This document shows positions 1 through 8,662 of a stretch of 64,000 bases of DNA, one piece after another. This stretch comes from Flavobacteriales bacterium (lineage in GTDB: Bacteria > Bacteroidota > Bacteroidia > Flavobacteriales > Schleiferiaceae): positions 124,001 to 188,000 of the forward strand of contig CP051243.1 of the NCBI GenBank assembly GCA_017795025.1, read 5' to 3'. The first letter of the stretch is position 1. Every line of letters starts with the position of its first letter. The translations under genes and the position numbers were made by a program. The notes under the pieces were generated by a model. It was not told where the DNA came from, did not search any database, and saw nothing but the letters and a program-made list of their open reading frames with translations.

Positions 1-1
1 C

Positions 2-241
2 GGTAGCGGCAGTTTTTTACTAGCTCAGGCTAAATCGCTTGGGGCGGATGTTTTTCTTAGCTCTGACTTTAAGTATCATCATTTTTTTGAGGCTGATAAC
101 GAGATACTTATCGCCGATATTGGTCATTATGAGAACGAACAGTTCACTATCGACCTGATTGCCGAACATTTGCGAAAAAAATTCCCTAATTTTGCCGTTC
201 TTTTAACGGAAAACAGTACAAACCCGATCAATTATTTATAG
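2..241 (+). CDS. Nif3-like dinuclear metal centre protein, C-terminal end (partial)
   Basis: The reading frame is open from the window edge to TAG and gives the last 79 residues of a Nif3/YbgI/YqfO family protein. Seen: a GSGSFLL glycine-rich turn at the edge, then ADVFLSSDFKYHHFFEA and IADIGHYENEQF. In the family the last stretch carries conserved His and Glu residues of the dinuclear metal site (HYE...Q). Family members are hexameric toroids of uncertain activity (GTP cyclohydrolase I type 2-like). The next gene starts 4 bases downstream, and Nif3 next to a coiled-coil/zinc-ribbon gene is a common bacterial arrangement, which supports the call. The N-terminal portion lies outside the window. 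Confidence 0.88.
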   Translation, partial: GSGSFLLAQAKSLGADVFLSSDFKYHHFFEADNEILIADIGHYENEQFTIDLIAEHLRKKFPNFAVLLTENSTNPINYL

Positions 242-245
242 CTCT

Positions 246-1022
246 ATGGCTAAAGAAGTTACTGTTGAAGAAAAGTTACGCGCCCTTTACGATCTTCAGC
301 TCATTGATTCAAGAATAGATAAAATCCGAAGCATCCGCGGTGAACTGCCTCTTGAGGTAGAAGACCTGGAAGATGAAATAAGTGGACTGGAAACTCGAAT
401 CGAGAAATTGTCAGTCGACATCGATGAACTTGACCAAGAAGTGAAGGCCAAGAAAAACTTGATCAAGGACTCTGAAGAGAAGATCAAGAAATACGAAGCT
501 CAACAAAAGAACGTGCGTAATAATCGCGAGTTCGATGCCCTTTCTAAAGAGATTGAATTCCAGGAATTGGAAAACCAATTAGCGGAAAAGCGCATTAAGG
601 AGTTTAAGGCGAAAATCGATACCAAGAAGGAAACTATCGCGGCAGCCCAAGAGAAGTTAGATGAGCGTAAATCTCATTTAGAGTTTAAAAAAGGAGAGCT
701 GGATAGTATCTTAAAGGAAACCCAAGATGAGGAAGACCTTCTTCTTAAGGAATCCGCAAAACAGCAAAAAGTAATTGAAGAGCGCCTTTTAAAGGCCTAT
801 ACCCGTCTTCGTAATTCTGCTCGCAACGGCTTGGCCGTGGTAGCGGTAGAGCGTGGAGCATCCGGTGGTTCATTCTTCACCATTCCTCCGCAACGTCAGT
901 TAGAAATTGCAGCCCGCAAGAAAATTATTACTGATGAGCACAGCGGTAGAATTTTAGTGGATCCAGATTTGGCCACAGAAGAAGAAGAAAAAATGGCGAA
1001 GCTCTTTACTTCAAAAAAGTAA
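246..1022 (+). CDS. Coiled-coil protein of the C4 zinc-ribbon (DUF164) family, ribbon cysteines lost
   Basis: A 258-residue protein. Residues 30-180 are long heptad-rich Glu/Lys helices (antiparallel coiled coil) with the family motif NNREFDALSKEIE at 92-104. The C-terminal end (about 204-236) aligns with the usual ribbon, which normally carries two Cys pairs flanking a PPQ loop. Here the PPQ loop (214-216) and GRILV end are kept, but the expected cysteines are replaced by Ala/Ser/Gly and by Asp/His/Ser, so no C4 zinc site can form. The role is unknown; homologues are thought to bind nucleic acid or act beside Nif3. It is probably cotranscribed with the Nif3 gene 4 bases upstream. I am confident of the family and not of the function. 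Confidence 0.85.
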   Translation: MAKEVTVEEKLRALYDLQLIDSRIDKIRSIRGELPLEVEDLEDEISGLETRIEKLSVDIDELDQEVKAKKNLIKDSEEKIKKYEAQQKNVRNNREFDALSKEIEFQELENQLAEKRIKEFKAKIDTKKETIAAAQEKLDERKSHLEFKKGELDSILKETQDEEDLLLKESAKQQKVIEERLLKAYTRLRNSARNGLAVVAVERGASGGSFFTIPPQRQLEIAARKKIITDEHSGRILVDPDLATEEEEKMAKLFTSKK

Positions 1023-1040
1023 ATAACATTGCATCTTTGA

Positions 1041-1065
1041 GGGGTCGGAAACGATCCCTTTTTTT
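1041..1065 (+). terminator. Probable rho-independent terminator touching the next start codon
   Basis: GGGGTC (1041-1046) pairs with GATCCC (1053-1058) with one G-T wobble, loop GGAAAC, followed by seven T (1059-1065). The ATG of the TPR gene begins at the very next base. A CATCTTTG box at 1032-1039 resembles the -7 element, so a start inside the hairpin could let the next gene escape termination. Confidence 0.6.
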
Positions 1066-2529
1066 ATGCGTACGCTTATCCTCGTTTTACTTTTAATCGG
1101 TCCTTGGCATATCAATGCCCAGCAGGTGACATTTAATTCCGATATGGATGAAGGTGTCCGAGCCATCGCTGAACTGCGCTTTCGTGATTTAGACCAAATT
1201 CTAAAAACAGAAAGACTGCGCAGCCCTGAGAATCGCGTGCCAGATTATTTGGAAGCCGCAGCCCTCTGCATCAGGATGTTCTTTGCCGAAAATGAAGCTT
1301 ACTTTAATAATAAGCTCTCACGACTCGACTTCCTCTTCGACCGCCTAGAGGATTTACCGGATAGTGAACCCTATAAACGCGTTTTCCTAGCCGAATTAGC
1401 ATTGGCGCGAAGTGGAGTGTATGGTAAGTTTAAGCACAATATCAAAGCGGGATGGGGCTTTTATCAAGCGTATAATCTCTTAGAAAAAAATCTAGAGGAG
1501 CATCCCAATTTCATCCCAACCCTCATTCCCTTTGGGGTATTACAAACTGCAGTGGGCACTTTACCGGATGATTATAAATCGGTTGCTTCCCTTTTTGGCT
1601 TTGAGGGAGACATTGAAGCCGGTCTTAAGATGATTCGCAAGGCCTATTATTACAGCCTCGCGGATCCAAAGCTTAGTTTTCACCGTGATTATTTCGGCTA
1701 TGTTTATGCCTATGCCAATTTCGAACTGAAAACCAGTGAGCAAGTAAGTCTCTTTACCCTGGATATGAAGGTGAAGCAGTCTACCTTTTTCTCCTATCTC
1801 GAAGCGCAAATGCGACTGCAGCAAGGAGATGCCGAGCGTGCACTTGATTTAATGCGGAATCGCCCTAAAGGAAGTGTTTATTTAGAGGTGCCCTTTTTTG
1901 AGTATTATACAGGGAAGCTGGCGCTAATGGTAAAGCCCGACTTGGCGGTTGAACACCTCAATACCTTCTTGGAAACCAGCCGTGATAATGAGCATCGCAA
2001 ATCGGCGTATCGTTATTTGGCCTGGTACCACCTTCTCAAGGGCTCTGAGGAAAAAGCAGAAGCTTTTCGACAAAGAATTTTAACCGAGCCTGAAACCTTA
2101 ACCGGCTCCGATAAACAGGCCTTGGCTGAAGCGAAACGCGGTTTCAACTTGGCCTTGATTAAAGCTCGATTAGACTTCGATGCCGGTAGGTATGCCAAGG
2201 TGGTGGAAAACTTAAATGACAAAAGCTTTAAAAAGCATTGTAAGGAAGATTGGGAACGGCAGGAGTTTTACTATCGCAAGGCAAGAGCCTTACAAGAACT
2301 AGGGCTGGTGGATCAGGCGATTCTCAGCTTTATGCAAGCGTTAAATTATCAAGAGGTGATGAGTTTTAGTTTGGCTAACAGCACTTTGCAACTAGCCATC
2401 CTGTTTGAAGGAAAAGGGAATATTCAGAAAAGTAGACAATATTATCAGGCGGCTTTAAAGCTTAAGGATTATCCCTTCCACGAAGGAGTGCAACAAAAGG
2501 CGAAAGCAGGATTAGGACGCTTGCCTTAG
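1066..2529 (+). CDS. Secreted TPR-repeat protein, function unknown
   Basis: A 487-residue protein starting with a Sec signal peptide (MRTLILVLLLIGPWHINAQQ, cleavage near residue 19), so it is periplasmic or outer-membrane associated. The rest is helical with TPR-like pairs: Tyr/Ala-rich segments near residues 60-110, 230-330 and a clear run at the C-terminus (FYYRKARALQELG, LANSTLQLAILFEGKG, SRQYYQAALKLK). No catalytic motif is visible. The start is fixed by the signal peptide, although it lies immediately after a T-run terminator. It sits between a coiled-coil protein and lgt, which does not reveal its job. It may be a scaffold protein. Confidence 0.75.
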   Translation: MRTLILVLLLIGPWHINAQQVTFNSDMDEGVRAIAELRFRDLDQILKTERLRSPENRVPDYLEAAALCIRMFFAENEAYFNNKLSRLDFLFDRLEDLPDSEPYKRVFLAELALARSGVYGKFKHNIKAGWGFYQAYNLLEKNLEEHPNFIPTLIPFGVLQTAVGTLPDDYKSVASLFGFEGDIEAGLKMIRKAYYYSLADPKLSFHRDYFGYVYAYANFELKTSEQVSLFTLDMKVKQSTFFSYLEAQMRLQQGDAERALDLMRNRPKGSVYLEVPFFEYYTGKLALMVKPDLAVEHLNTFLETSRDNEHRKSAYRYLAWYHLLKGSEEKAEAFRQRILTEPETLTGSDKQALAEAKRGFNLALIKARLDFDAGRYAKVVENLNDKSFKKHCKEDWERQEFYYRKARALQELGLVDQAILSFMQALNYQEVMSFSLANSTLQLAILFEGKGNIQKSRQYYQAALKLKDYPFHEGVQQKAKAGLGRLP

Positions 2530-2571
2530 GCTTATATTGCTTAATTTCCCAACCCAAATCGAACCATCAAT

Positions 2572-3660
2572 ATGAATCATTTGCTGAGTGTAACTTGGGA
2601 TTTCCAAAGGGGAATCGACTTTTCTATTTTCGATTTTGATCTTAGTCTACGCTATTACAGCCTACTTTTTGCCTTAGGTTTTGTCCTGGGCTACCTCTAC
2701 ATGAAAGGGGTCTACAAAAAGGAAGGAATTGCTCAAGAGAAACTTGATACTCTTTTAACTTACACGGTAATCGCTACCATCATCGGGGCGCGACTAGGTC
2801 ATGTGTTCTTTTACCAATGGGATGTTTATGCGGCTGATCCCATTAGCATTCTATACGTTTGGGAAGGTGGTTTAGCCAGTCATGGAGCAGCTATTGCCAT
2901 TATCATTGCCATGATTCTCTACGCTCGAAAAGTAGTGAAGCGCTCGCCCTTATGGGTTTTGGATCGTGTGGTTATCACGGTAGCCTTGGCCGGCTGCTTT
3001 ATCCGCTTGGGTAATTTCGCCAATTCTGAGATCTATGGTGATATTTCCAATAGTGCCTGGGAAACGGTTTTCACCGACCCTGTTCGACAACGTATTTTAT
3101 TCAACTACGAAAATCAAATCGATGAAATCGATTTTCTGGAACTAGAGGAGTATGATATCACGGAGGATATGACTTATCCCCTCTACGATATTCAGTTTAC
3201 TTTTAGTGATAAAGTAGCGAATCGCGAAAAAGCGGAGGCTTTGGTTTTTGATAGTTTTAAACCCCTATTAGAGCGCAGCAAGAAGGAGGATTTGAACATG
3301 GTTATAACGGGCACAGACTTGGTTTGGGATGAATCGAAAGCGATGCAGGCTAAGGTGAGGGCCAGAGGTTACCCCCGCAGTCCAACCCAAATTTACGAGG
3401 CTCTAGCTTACCTAGCCATCTTCTTTATTCTGGCGCGTTTATACTTAGTAGCCGATGTGAGGCAGCGTCAAGGAATGCTATTTGGCCTATTTTTAATCTT
3501 GGTGTTTGGATTCCGTTTTGCTATCGAGTTTATCAAAGAGAATCAAGTGAGCGCCGAGGAAGGAAGGTCTTATAACATTGGACAAACCCTTAGTATACCT
3601 CTTGTTTTGGCCGGACTGTATTTCAGCATTTTTGCAAAAAAGCTAAAGAATGAAAAATAA
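2572..3660 (+). CDS. lgt: Prolipoprotein diacylglyceryl transferase
   Basis: An inner-membrane enzyme that moves diacylglycerol from phosphatidylglycerol to the lipobox cysteine of prolipoproteins. Seen: several membrane helices, the GGLASHGA segment (99-106) with His104, the signature RLGNFANSEIYG (145-156) with the conserved Arg, Asn and Glu, and RFAIEFIKE (315-323) matching the second Arg/Glu site. The protein has 362 residues, against about 260-290 in the usual family. The extra length is a hydrophilic, acidic insertion at about 160-262 between the signature and YPRSPTQIYEA, probably a periplasmic domain. The stop overlaps the start of the DUF192 gene by 11 bases. Several lipoproteins in this window are likely substrates. 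Confidence 0.95.
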   Translation: MNHLLSVTWDFQRGIDFSIFDFDLSLRYYSLLFALGFVLGYLYMKGVYKKEGIAQEKLDTLLTYTVIATIIGARLGHVFFYQWDVYAADPISILYVWEGGLASHGAAIAIIIAMILYARKVVKRSPLWVLDRVVITVALAGCFIRLGNFANSEIYGDISNSAWETVFTDPVRQRILFNYENQIDEIDFLELEEYDITEDMTYPLYDIQFTFSDKVANREKAEALVFDSFKPLLERSKKEDLNMVITGTDLVWDESKAMQAKVRARGYPRSPTQIYEALAYLAIFFILARLYLVADVRQRQGMLFGLFLILVFGFRFAIEFIKENQVSAEEGRSYNIGQTLSIPLVLAGLYFSIFAKKLKNEK

Positions 3661-4177
3661 TAAACGCCCTTGGATTGCCATTGCCCTTCTAGTGGCCTTT
3701 GGTTTATGGTTAGTTTTTACGGTCTTACCTAAAGGGACTAATAGCACTAAGGGGGGAAGGATTCCATCTCCCGAAAGGGTAGAGCCTCGCTTTACGAAGG
3801 AAGCCGAATTGAGCATTTTAGATAGCAGTGGTGCCCTACTCAAACATTTTGATATTGAGCTAGCCGAATCGGCAGCCGAAATCCAATATGGGATGATGTA
3901 TCGCAAGCAGATGGATCCTAACACGGGCATGCTATTTCTGATGGGGCAGGAGCGACGTCAATCCTTTTATATGAAGAATACCTACGTTTCTTTGGATATC
4001 ATTTACATCAACGATGCGATGGAAATCGTAAGTATTCAAAAAAATGCGAAGCCCTTGGATGAAACCAGTTTGCCTAGTACCGGCCCGGCTTCTTTGGTGT
4101 TGGAGCTTAAAGGGGGCCTTAGCGATCAACTAGGAATTGAACCGGGGATGAAAGTGCAGTGGAATAGAATACCTTAG
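3650..4177 (+). CDS. DUF192 domain protein, membrane-anchored
   Basis: A 175-residue protein with one N-terminal hydrophobic helix (about 7-25), so it is anchored with the domain in the periplasm. The DUF192 fold is recognisable from the family features ELAESAAEIQYGMMYRKQM, GMLFLM, the Phe-Tyr-Met-Lys-Asn-Thr segment FYMKNTYVSLDIIYI, then the C-terminal VLELKGG and GIEPGMKV. The function of DUF192 is not established. Its ATG lies inside the end of lgt (11-base overlap), and the next gene starts 4 bases after its stop, so lgt, this gene and the YciI-like gene are probably one operon. Confidence 0.88.
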   Translation: MKNNKRPWIAIALLVAFGLWLVFTVLPKGTNSTKGGRIPSPERVEPRFTKEAELSILDSSGALLKHFDIELAESAAEIQYGMMYRKQMDPNTGMLFLMGQERRQSFYMKNTYVSLDIIYINDAMEIVSIQKNAKPLDETSLPSTGPASLVLELKGGLSDQLGIEPGMKVQWNRIP

Positions 4178-4181
4178 AACT

Positions 4182-4604
4182 ATGAAAAAGCATCTCCTTT
4201 TCCTTCTAATATTCCTGTCTATTAGCGTAAAGGCTCAGGAACTTCAAGTTGATGAGAATGGTTTTGAAACCTTTCAGTATCAAGAAGGAGATACGACCTT
4301 TACTATGAAAAAGTATTTTCTAGTGTTTCTGAAAAGTGGAAGTCAAAGAAGTCAAGATCAGGCAGAAGCTCAAAAAATTCAGGCTGCGCATCTCGCCCAT
4401 ATGGATTCGCTAGCCCAAGCGGGACAACTGGACATTGCCGGCCCTATGGGAGATGATACGGAGCTTCGCGGCATTGTAATTTTAAGGGTGCCAAGCTTGG
4501 AGGATGCCGAGCGTTGTGTGAAGGCCGATCCGGCAGTAAAAGCAAATAGACTTAGTTACGAAATACACCCTTGGTGGGCGGCAGTGGGTTCTAAATTACG
4601 CTAA
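4182..4604 (+). CDS. Secreted YciI-like protein
   Basis: A 140-residue protein with a signal peptide (MKKHLLFLLIFLSISVKAQE). The mature part matches the YCII-related ferredoxin-like fold: a first strand KKYFLVFLKSG, the helix QAAHLAHMDSLAQAG, the turn LDIAGPMGDD, the strand GIVILRV, and a helix with the family's ERCVKADPAV pattern ending in IHPWW. The His in the AHLAH helix and the Asp after the helix are at the positions of the proposed active site, but no reaction is known. The secreted form is frequent in Bacteroidota. It ends in a 4-base convergent overlap with the NlpC/P60 lipoprotein gene. Confidence 0.82.
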   Translation: MKKHLLFLLIFLSISVKAQELQVDENGFETFQYQEGDTTFTMKKYFLVFLKSGSQRSQDQAEAQKIQAAHLAHMDSLAQAGQLDIAGPMGDDTELRGIVILRVPSLEDAERCVKADPAVKANRLSYEIHPWWAAVGSKLR

Positions 4605-5176
4605 GCTCTGTAGCGTCCACCTTTAAAGAATCGCTTCGACCAATACGAATTACTTAGCTTCGAAATCATTACGCCTCGACTTGAGCTGGTATGGGCGAAC
4701 TGCCCGTCTCCAATGTAAATCCCAACATGGTCAATTCTTCGGCCTCTTACCTTAAAAAAGACCAAGTCTCCGAACTCCAATTCATCTTGATCCAAGGCCT
4801 TCATCTCACTAAAAATATCCTCAGCCCTTCGCCCCCTAAATTCCCGTTGAAACACTTCTTGATAGGCGATAATTACAAAGCCACTGCAATCAACACCCGA
4901 TTTGGTCATTCCTCCCATACGATGCGGAGTGCCATACCAATCATCAATAAAAGCCTCTAGGTCGCCTTGAAGGGCCTTGTTCTCTTCGCTTGGGCGCTCT
5001 TCTTTCTCGCTTGCACCTGCTTCAGGAGCAGAAGGATCCTCATTTAGAAGTTCATGCTCAAAGCTTGGTTTAGATGAGGTGGAATGTTTAGGCCTGTTCG
5101 TTTGCTTTAAACCTCCGCATGCACTGAGCCCCAGTATTAAAAAACCAAGGACCGGATATTTGTAAAGCTTTTGCAT
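4601..5176 (-). CDS. NlpC/P60 family lipoprotein, probable cell-wall endopeptidase
   Basis: Probably cleaves gamma-D-Glu-diaminopimelate or similar peptidoglycan links from the periplasmic face. I chose the ATG at 5176 because it gives a lipoprotein signal (MQKLYKYPVLGFLILGLSAC, lipid Cys20); the frame is open further upstream but that stretch does not look like protein. Residues 25-70 are an acidic, low-complexity linker. The catalytic domain shows Cys97 in GVDCSGF, His150 in RIDHVGIYIG and a third polar residue, His162, in FAHTSSSRG, the Cys-His-His set of the family. The length is 191 residues. Its end overlaps convergently by 4 bases with the YciI-like gene. Confidence 0.93.
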   Translation of the reverse strand: MQKLYKYPVLGFLILGLSACGGLKQTNRPKHSTSSKPSFEHELLNEDPSAPEAGASEKEERPSEENKALQGDLEAFIDDWYGTPHRMGGMTKSGVDCSGFVIIAYQEVFQREFRGRRAEDIFSEMKALDQDELEFGDLVFFKVRGRRIDHVGIYIGDGQFAHTSSSRGVMISKLSNSYWSKRFFKGGRYRA

Positions 5177-5258
5177 TGGCGCAAATATCGAGAACAATAC
5201 GATTCCTACACTTTGCTTAATATCTAATTTATTCAGGGACCAATCTTTATAAAAAGGG

Positions 5259-5292
5259 TAAAAGAAAATCCCGCCAAGCAAAGCTGACGGGA
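5259..5292 (-). terminator. Rho-independent terminator after the M1 peptidase gene
   Basis: Read on the minus strand, TCCCGTCAG pairs with TTGGCGGGA (9 pairs, two wobbles, loop of 6), followed by TTTTCTTTT. It lies about 80 bases after the stop of the M1 peptidase. A second small hairpin, ATTAG/CTAAT, lies near 5312-5330. Confidence 0.75.
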
Positions 5293-5374
5293 CTTTAGAG
5301 GGGGAAGGATATTAGTCTATGCTAATACCCCAAAGTACGTTACATAAAGGAGCCAAGTCAATGGGGCAAATGCC

Positions 5375-7672
5375 CTATTTTTCGGCTTGTTGCATTCGGT
5401 TTAGACTGCGACCCCCGCGACCGGAGCGGTATAGCTCAAAGCGGGTGGGCTTGCGTTCCTCTGGCCAAACATTATCGTTGAGGTCGGTGTCAGCCGTTTC
5501 TAGGAAGGGGTCAAGCTCCACTTTCACTACTTCCTTTTCAAATACAAAGACCTTCTTAAATCGCTCCTCATTTTTTAACCATATCTCTGCCGGATGGCGA
5601 ATCACTTCCGTGCTACCATCAGTAAAAGTAAATCGAAGAATGACCGGCATAACCAAGCCACCTTGGTTCTCAAACTCTATTTCGTAAAAGTTCCAGCCAG
5701 CCTCTAGATAAGCACGCTCCTCTTCACTAAGGCTCTCCAAGTACTTTTTATATTGGTCTTTGTCGTAGGGAAGCACCGTATAGTCGTCGTTCTTATTGTA
5801 GAAGTCAGCCATCTCAGGATGCGCATCGGAATAGTGTTTTCCTTTCAGCTCTTTCCGGTTGCGGGTATCGCCAATAAATTCATTTTCGGCTTCCTCTCGC
5901 TTACGCGGATTTTCAACATCTGGGTTTTTAGTATCCATTTTATACCAAGTTACCTTCTCTAGAGAAATGTCTACATGATCCGTGGTGTAAAACCAACCTC
6001 TGAAAAACCAGTCTAAGTCGACCCCTGAGGCATCCTCCATCGTACGGAAGAAATCAGCTGGGGTGGGATGTTTAAACATCCATCGCTCACTGTAGGTTTT
6101 AAAGGCATAGTCGAAAAGCTCCCGTCCCATTACGGTTTCACGGAGAATATTAAGAGCCGTTGCAGGTTTGCCATAGGCGTTGTTTCCAAATTGAAGGATG
6201 CTTTCCGAATTGGTCATAATAGGGACCATATCTTGTTTTTCGGAACGCATGTAATCAGCAATTTTATAGGCTGGGCCGCGTCGACTTGGATAATCTTCCT
6301 CCCATTCTTGTTCGGTGAGGTATTGCACGAAGGTGTTTAGGCCTTCATCCATCCAGGTCCACTGACGTTCATCACTATTTACAATCATAGGGAAGAAATT
6401 ATGCCCTACCTCGTGAATAATAACCCCAATCATACCATACTTGGTTCCCTTACTATAGGTACCATCTGAAGCGGGTCGACCGCCATTAAAGCAAATCATA
6501 GGATATTCCATGCCAATTCGGTTGGTGTGTACCGAGATTGCAACGGGATAGGGATAATCGAAGGTGTATTTAGAATAGGTTTTAAGGGTGTGCGCTACCA
6601 CACGGGTGGAATAACGTTCCCATAAAGGATTTCCCTCTTTGGGATAATAGCTCATTGCCAATACGGTGCGCTCTCCAAACTTAACTGCCATCGCATCCCA
6701 AATAAATTTTCGGCTGGAGCAAAAGGCAAAGTCACGCACATTCTTCGCTTTAAAATGCCAGGTTTTTTCCCCCTTCGCACTACCTTTTTCGGCCTTACGA
6801 GCTTCGGATTCATTTACGATAAAAACGGGGTCTTCCCTATTGTTTCGGGCCTCCTCTAAACGATCTAATTGTTCTTCGCTTAAAACTTCTTCGGCATTTT
6901 GCAAGGTTCCAGTAGCGCCTACTACATGGTCGTCGGGCACAGTGATTTTAACATCGTAATCGCCAAAGGGTAGAGCAAATTCGCCCCGACCAAGAAACTG
7001 TTTATTTTGCCAGCCTTCTACATCACTATAAACCGCCATGCGCGGGAAGAATTGAGCAATGGTATAGAGGTAATTGTTTTCCTCTTCAAAATACTCTAGG
7101 CCAGAACGTCCACCATACTTGGCGCGATCATTAATATTATACCACCATTTAATACTAAAACTCACACTATCGCCTTGCTTTAAGGGCGAGTCGAGATTAA
7201 CACGCATCATGGTGTAATTAATCTTATAGTCTTGATCTTGACCTTCTTGATCGGTTACTTCATCGATTTTAAAGCCACCATCGAAGTCGTAAAAAAGCTG
7301 CTTTATTTCATAGCTGCTCATACCACGGCCTACATCTCCAGTGCGGATTAACCGAGTTTGACTATTCTGCGCCCGCATGTTTTGATCCAGCTGTACCCAA
7401 AGGTATTCTAAAGATTCTGGAGCATTATTGATATAAGTTATCGTTTGCTCACCGTAAATCCGTTGATTTTCATCATCGAGGCGAATATTCATTTTATAGT
7501 TCGCCTGTTGTTGATAATAGAAGGCTCCCGGTGCACCACCACCCGTGCGGTACATATTTGGAGTTGGAAGTAAATCCTTCATCTGCCGAAAGCGGCTTTT
7601 ATTGATATTATCGGTTTGCGCAGTTACAACGGCACCGATTATTAAGAAAAGGGATAGAATTCCTTGTTTCAT
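5375..7672 (-). CDS. Secreted M1 family zinc metallopeptidase
   Basis: A 765-residue protein with a signal peptide ending near residue 18 (AVVTAQ). The beta-sandwich N-terminal domain is followed by the thermolysin-like domain: GMEYP (387-391) in the place of the GAMEN exopeptidase motif, the zinc site HEVGH (420-424), and the third zinc ligand Glu443 in MDEGLNTF. The C-terminal third contains a charged KNPDVENPRKREEAENEF segment. The family removes N-terminal residues or acts on periplasmic peptides; substrate is unknown. There is no T9SS tail, so it is probably periplasmic. The gene stands alone with its own terminator. Confidence 0.93.
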   Translation of the reverse strand: MKQGILSLFLIIGAVVTAQTDNINKSRFRQMKDLLPTPNMYRTGGGAPGAFYYQQQANYKMNIRLDDENQRIYGEQTITYINNAPESLEYLWVQLDQNMRAQNSQTRLIRTGDVGRGMSSYEIKQLFYDFDGGFKIDEVTDQEGQDQDYKINYTMMRVNLDSPLKQGDSVSFSIKWWYNINDRAKYGGRSGLEYFEEENNYLYTIAQFFPRMAVYSDVEGWQNKQFLGRGEFALPFGDYDVKITVPDDHVVGATGTLQNAEEVLSEEQLDRLEEARNNREDPVFIVNESEARKAEKGSAKGEKTWHFKAKNVRDFAFCSSRKFIWDAMAVKFGERTVLAMSYYPKEGNPLWERYSTRVVAHTLKTYSKYTFDYPYPVAISVHTNRIGMEYPMICFNGGRPASDGTYSKGTKYGMIGVIIHEVGHNFFPMIVNSDERQWTWMDEGLNTFVQYLTEQEWEEDYPSRRGPAYKIADYMRSEKQDMVPIMTNSESILQFGNNAYGKPATALNILRETVMGRELFDYAFKTYSERWMFKHPTPADFFRTMEDASGVDLDWFFRGWFYTTDHVDISLEKVTWYKMDTKNPDVENPRKREEAENEFIGDTRNRKELKGKHYSDAHPEMADFYNKNDDYTVLPYDKDQYKKYLESLSEEERAYLEAGWNFYEIEFENQGGLVMPVILRFTFTDGSTEVIRHPAEIWLKNEERFKKVFVFEKEVVKVELDPFLETADTDLNDNVWPEERKPTRFELYRSGRGGRSLNRMQQAEK

Positions 7673-7711
7673 ATTCTTAGGCGTGTTTTGGAAGGGGTCA
7701 AAAATAGAAAT

Positions 7712-8614
7712 CTAATTGAGATAGAGCTCTCTTAGTGCGTATTCGAGCCGGGGATATTTAAATTGATATCCTGCATCCATTATTTTTTGGGCGCTGCATC
7801 GATTGCTGGAAAGGGCCGTAGCAGCCATCTCTCCTAAAATAAGCTTTAGCACGAAGGCCGGAATGGGAGGTAGCCACAAGGGACGTTTTAGGACCTTAGC
7901 GGTTTTTTTGGTGAGCTCCTCATTGGTAGCTGGTTGCGGGCCACAGGCATTGTAAACTCCCGATGGAATTAGTTCCGATAAAAGACAATGAATAAAAATA
8001 CCGGCTAAATCGTTTCGATGAATCCATGGCATCCATTGTTGCCCGTTCCCGAGAGGGGCACCAAATCCAAGTTTTATTGGTTGAGCAATCTTGGAAAGGG
8101 CGCCTTCTTTAGGGTCGAGCACAATTCCAATACGGAGGCGAACCGTTCTAATCCCGATATCTTCGAAGCGCATGGCTTCTTGCTCCCATTTCTGACAAAC
8201 CAAACTGAGAAAATCACTCCCGGGTGCTTCTTGCTCAGTAAATACTTTCTCGGGGTCATTAGGGTAATAGCCACTGGCACTTGCACTGATGAAGGCCTCA
8301 AGCTTTTTGCCTGACTTTAAAACGGCCTCGTGTAATAAACGGGTACCATCAATCCTACTGCGAAGTATTTCATTTTTATAATGCGGAGTCCAAGGTTTAG
8401 CGATGGAGGCACCTGCAAGATTAATGATTGCATCAGCAAAGGAAATGGCAGCGGGATCTAATTTTCCTGTATCTGGGTCCCACTCAAAACGTTCAATCTT
8501 TCCTTCTTTACGCGGACTCCGACTTAGCCAAGCCACCTGATGTCCGCCATCAATTAACTGTTTGGTGATTTCCCTGCCCAGTAGGCCGCTACCTCCGCTG
8601 ATTAATACCTTCAT
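7712..8614 (-). CDS. TIGR01777/YfcH family NAD(P)-dependent epimerase
   Basis: A 300-residue extended short-chain dehydrogenase. Seen: the Rossmann glycine motif GGSGLLG (7-13), the NLAGASI segment after strand four, SASASGYYP with the catalytic Tyr region, the family motif QKWEQEA, and the C-terminal DUF1731 part starting near PLWLPPIPAFVLKLILGEMA and ending AGYQFKYP. Members look like cell-division-linked sugar epimerases, but no substrate is established. The gene begins 48 bases downstream of the T9SS cargo gene's stop on the same strand. Confidence 0.92.
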   Translation of the reverse strand: MKVLISGGSGLLGREITKQLIDGGHQVAWLSRSPRKEGKIERFEWDPDTGKLDPAAISFADAIINLAGASIAKPWTPHYKNEILRSRIDGTRLLHEAVLKSGKKLEAFISASASGYYPNDPEKVFTEQEAPGSDFLSLVCQKWEQEAMRFEDIGIRTVRLRIGIVLDPKEGALSKIAQPIKLGFGAPLGNGQQWMPWIHRNDLAGIFIHCLLSELIPSGVYNACGPQPATNEELTKKTAKVLKRPLWLPPIPAFVLKLILGEMAATALSSNRCSAQKIMDAGYQFKYPRLEYALRELYLN

Positions 8615-8662
8615 AGAGTATGCTAAATTGATAATAACCTGCAGGAGGCAAGCTTGTTCGCG

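Noticed and set aside
4560-4575. TACAC-containing partial match to the glucan operator inside the YciI-like gene
   Set aside because: Only one half-site fits, and it is in coding sequence.
5177-5281. N-terminal extension of the NlpC/P60 lipoprotein
   Set aside because: It would bury the lipoprotein signal and overlaps the M1 terminator.
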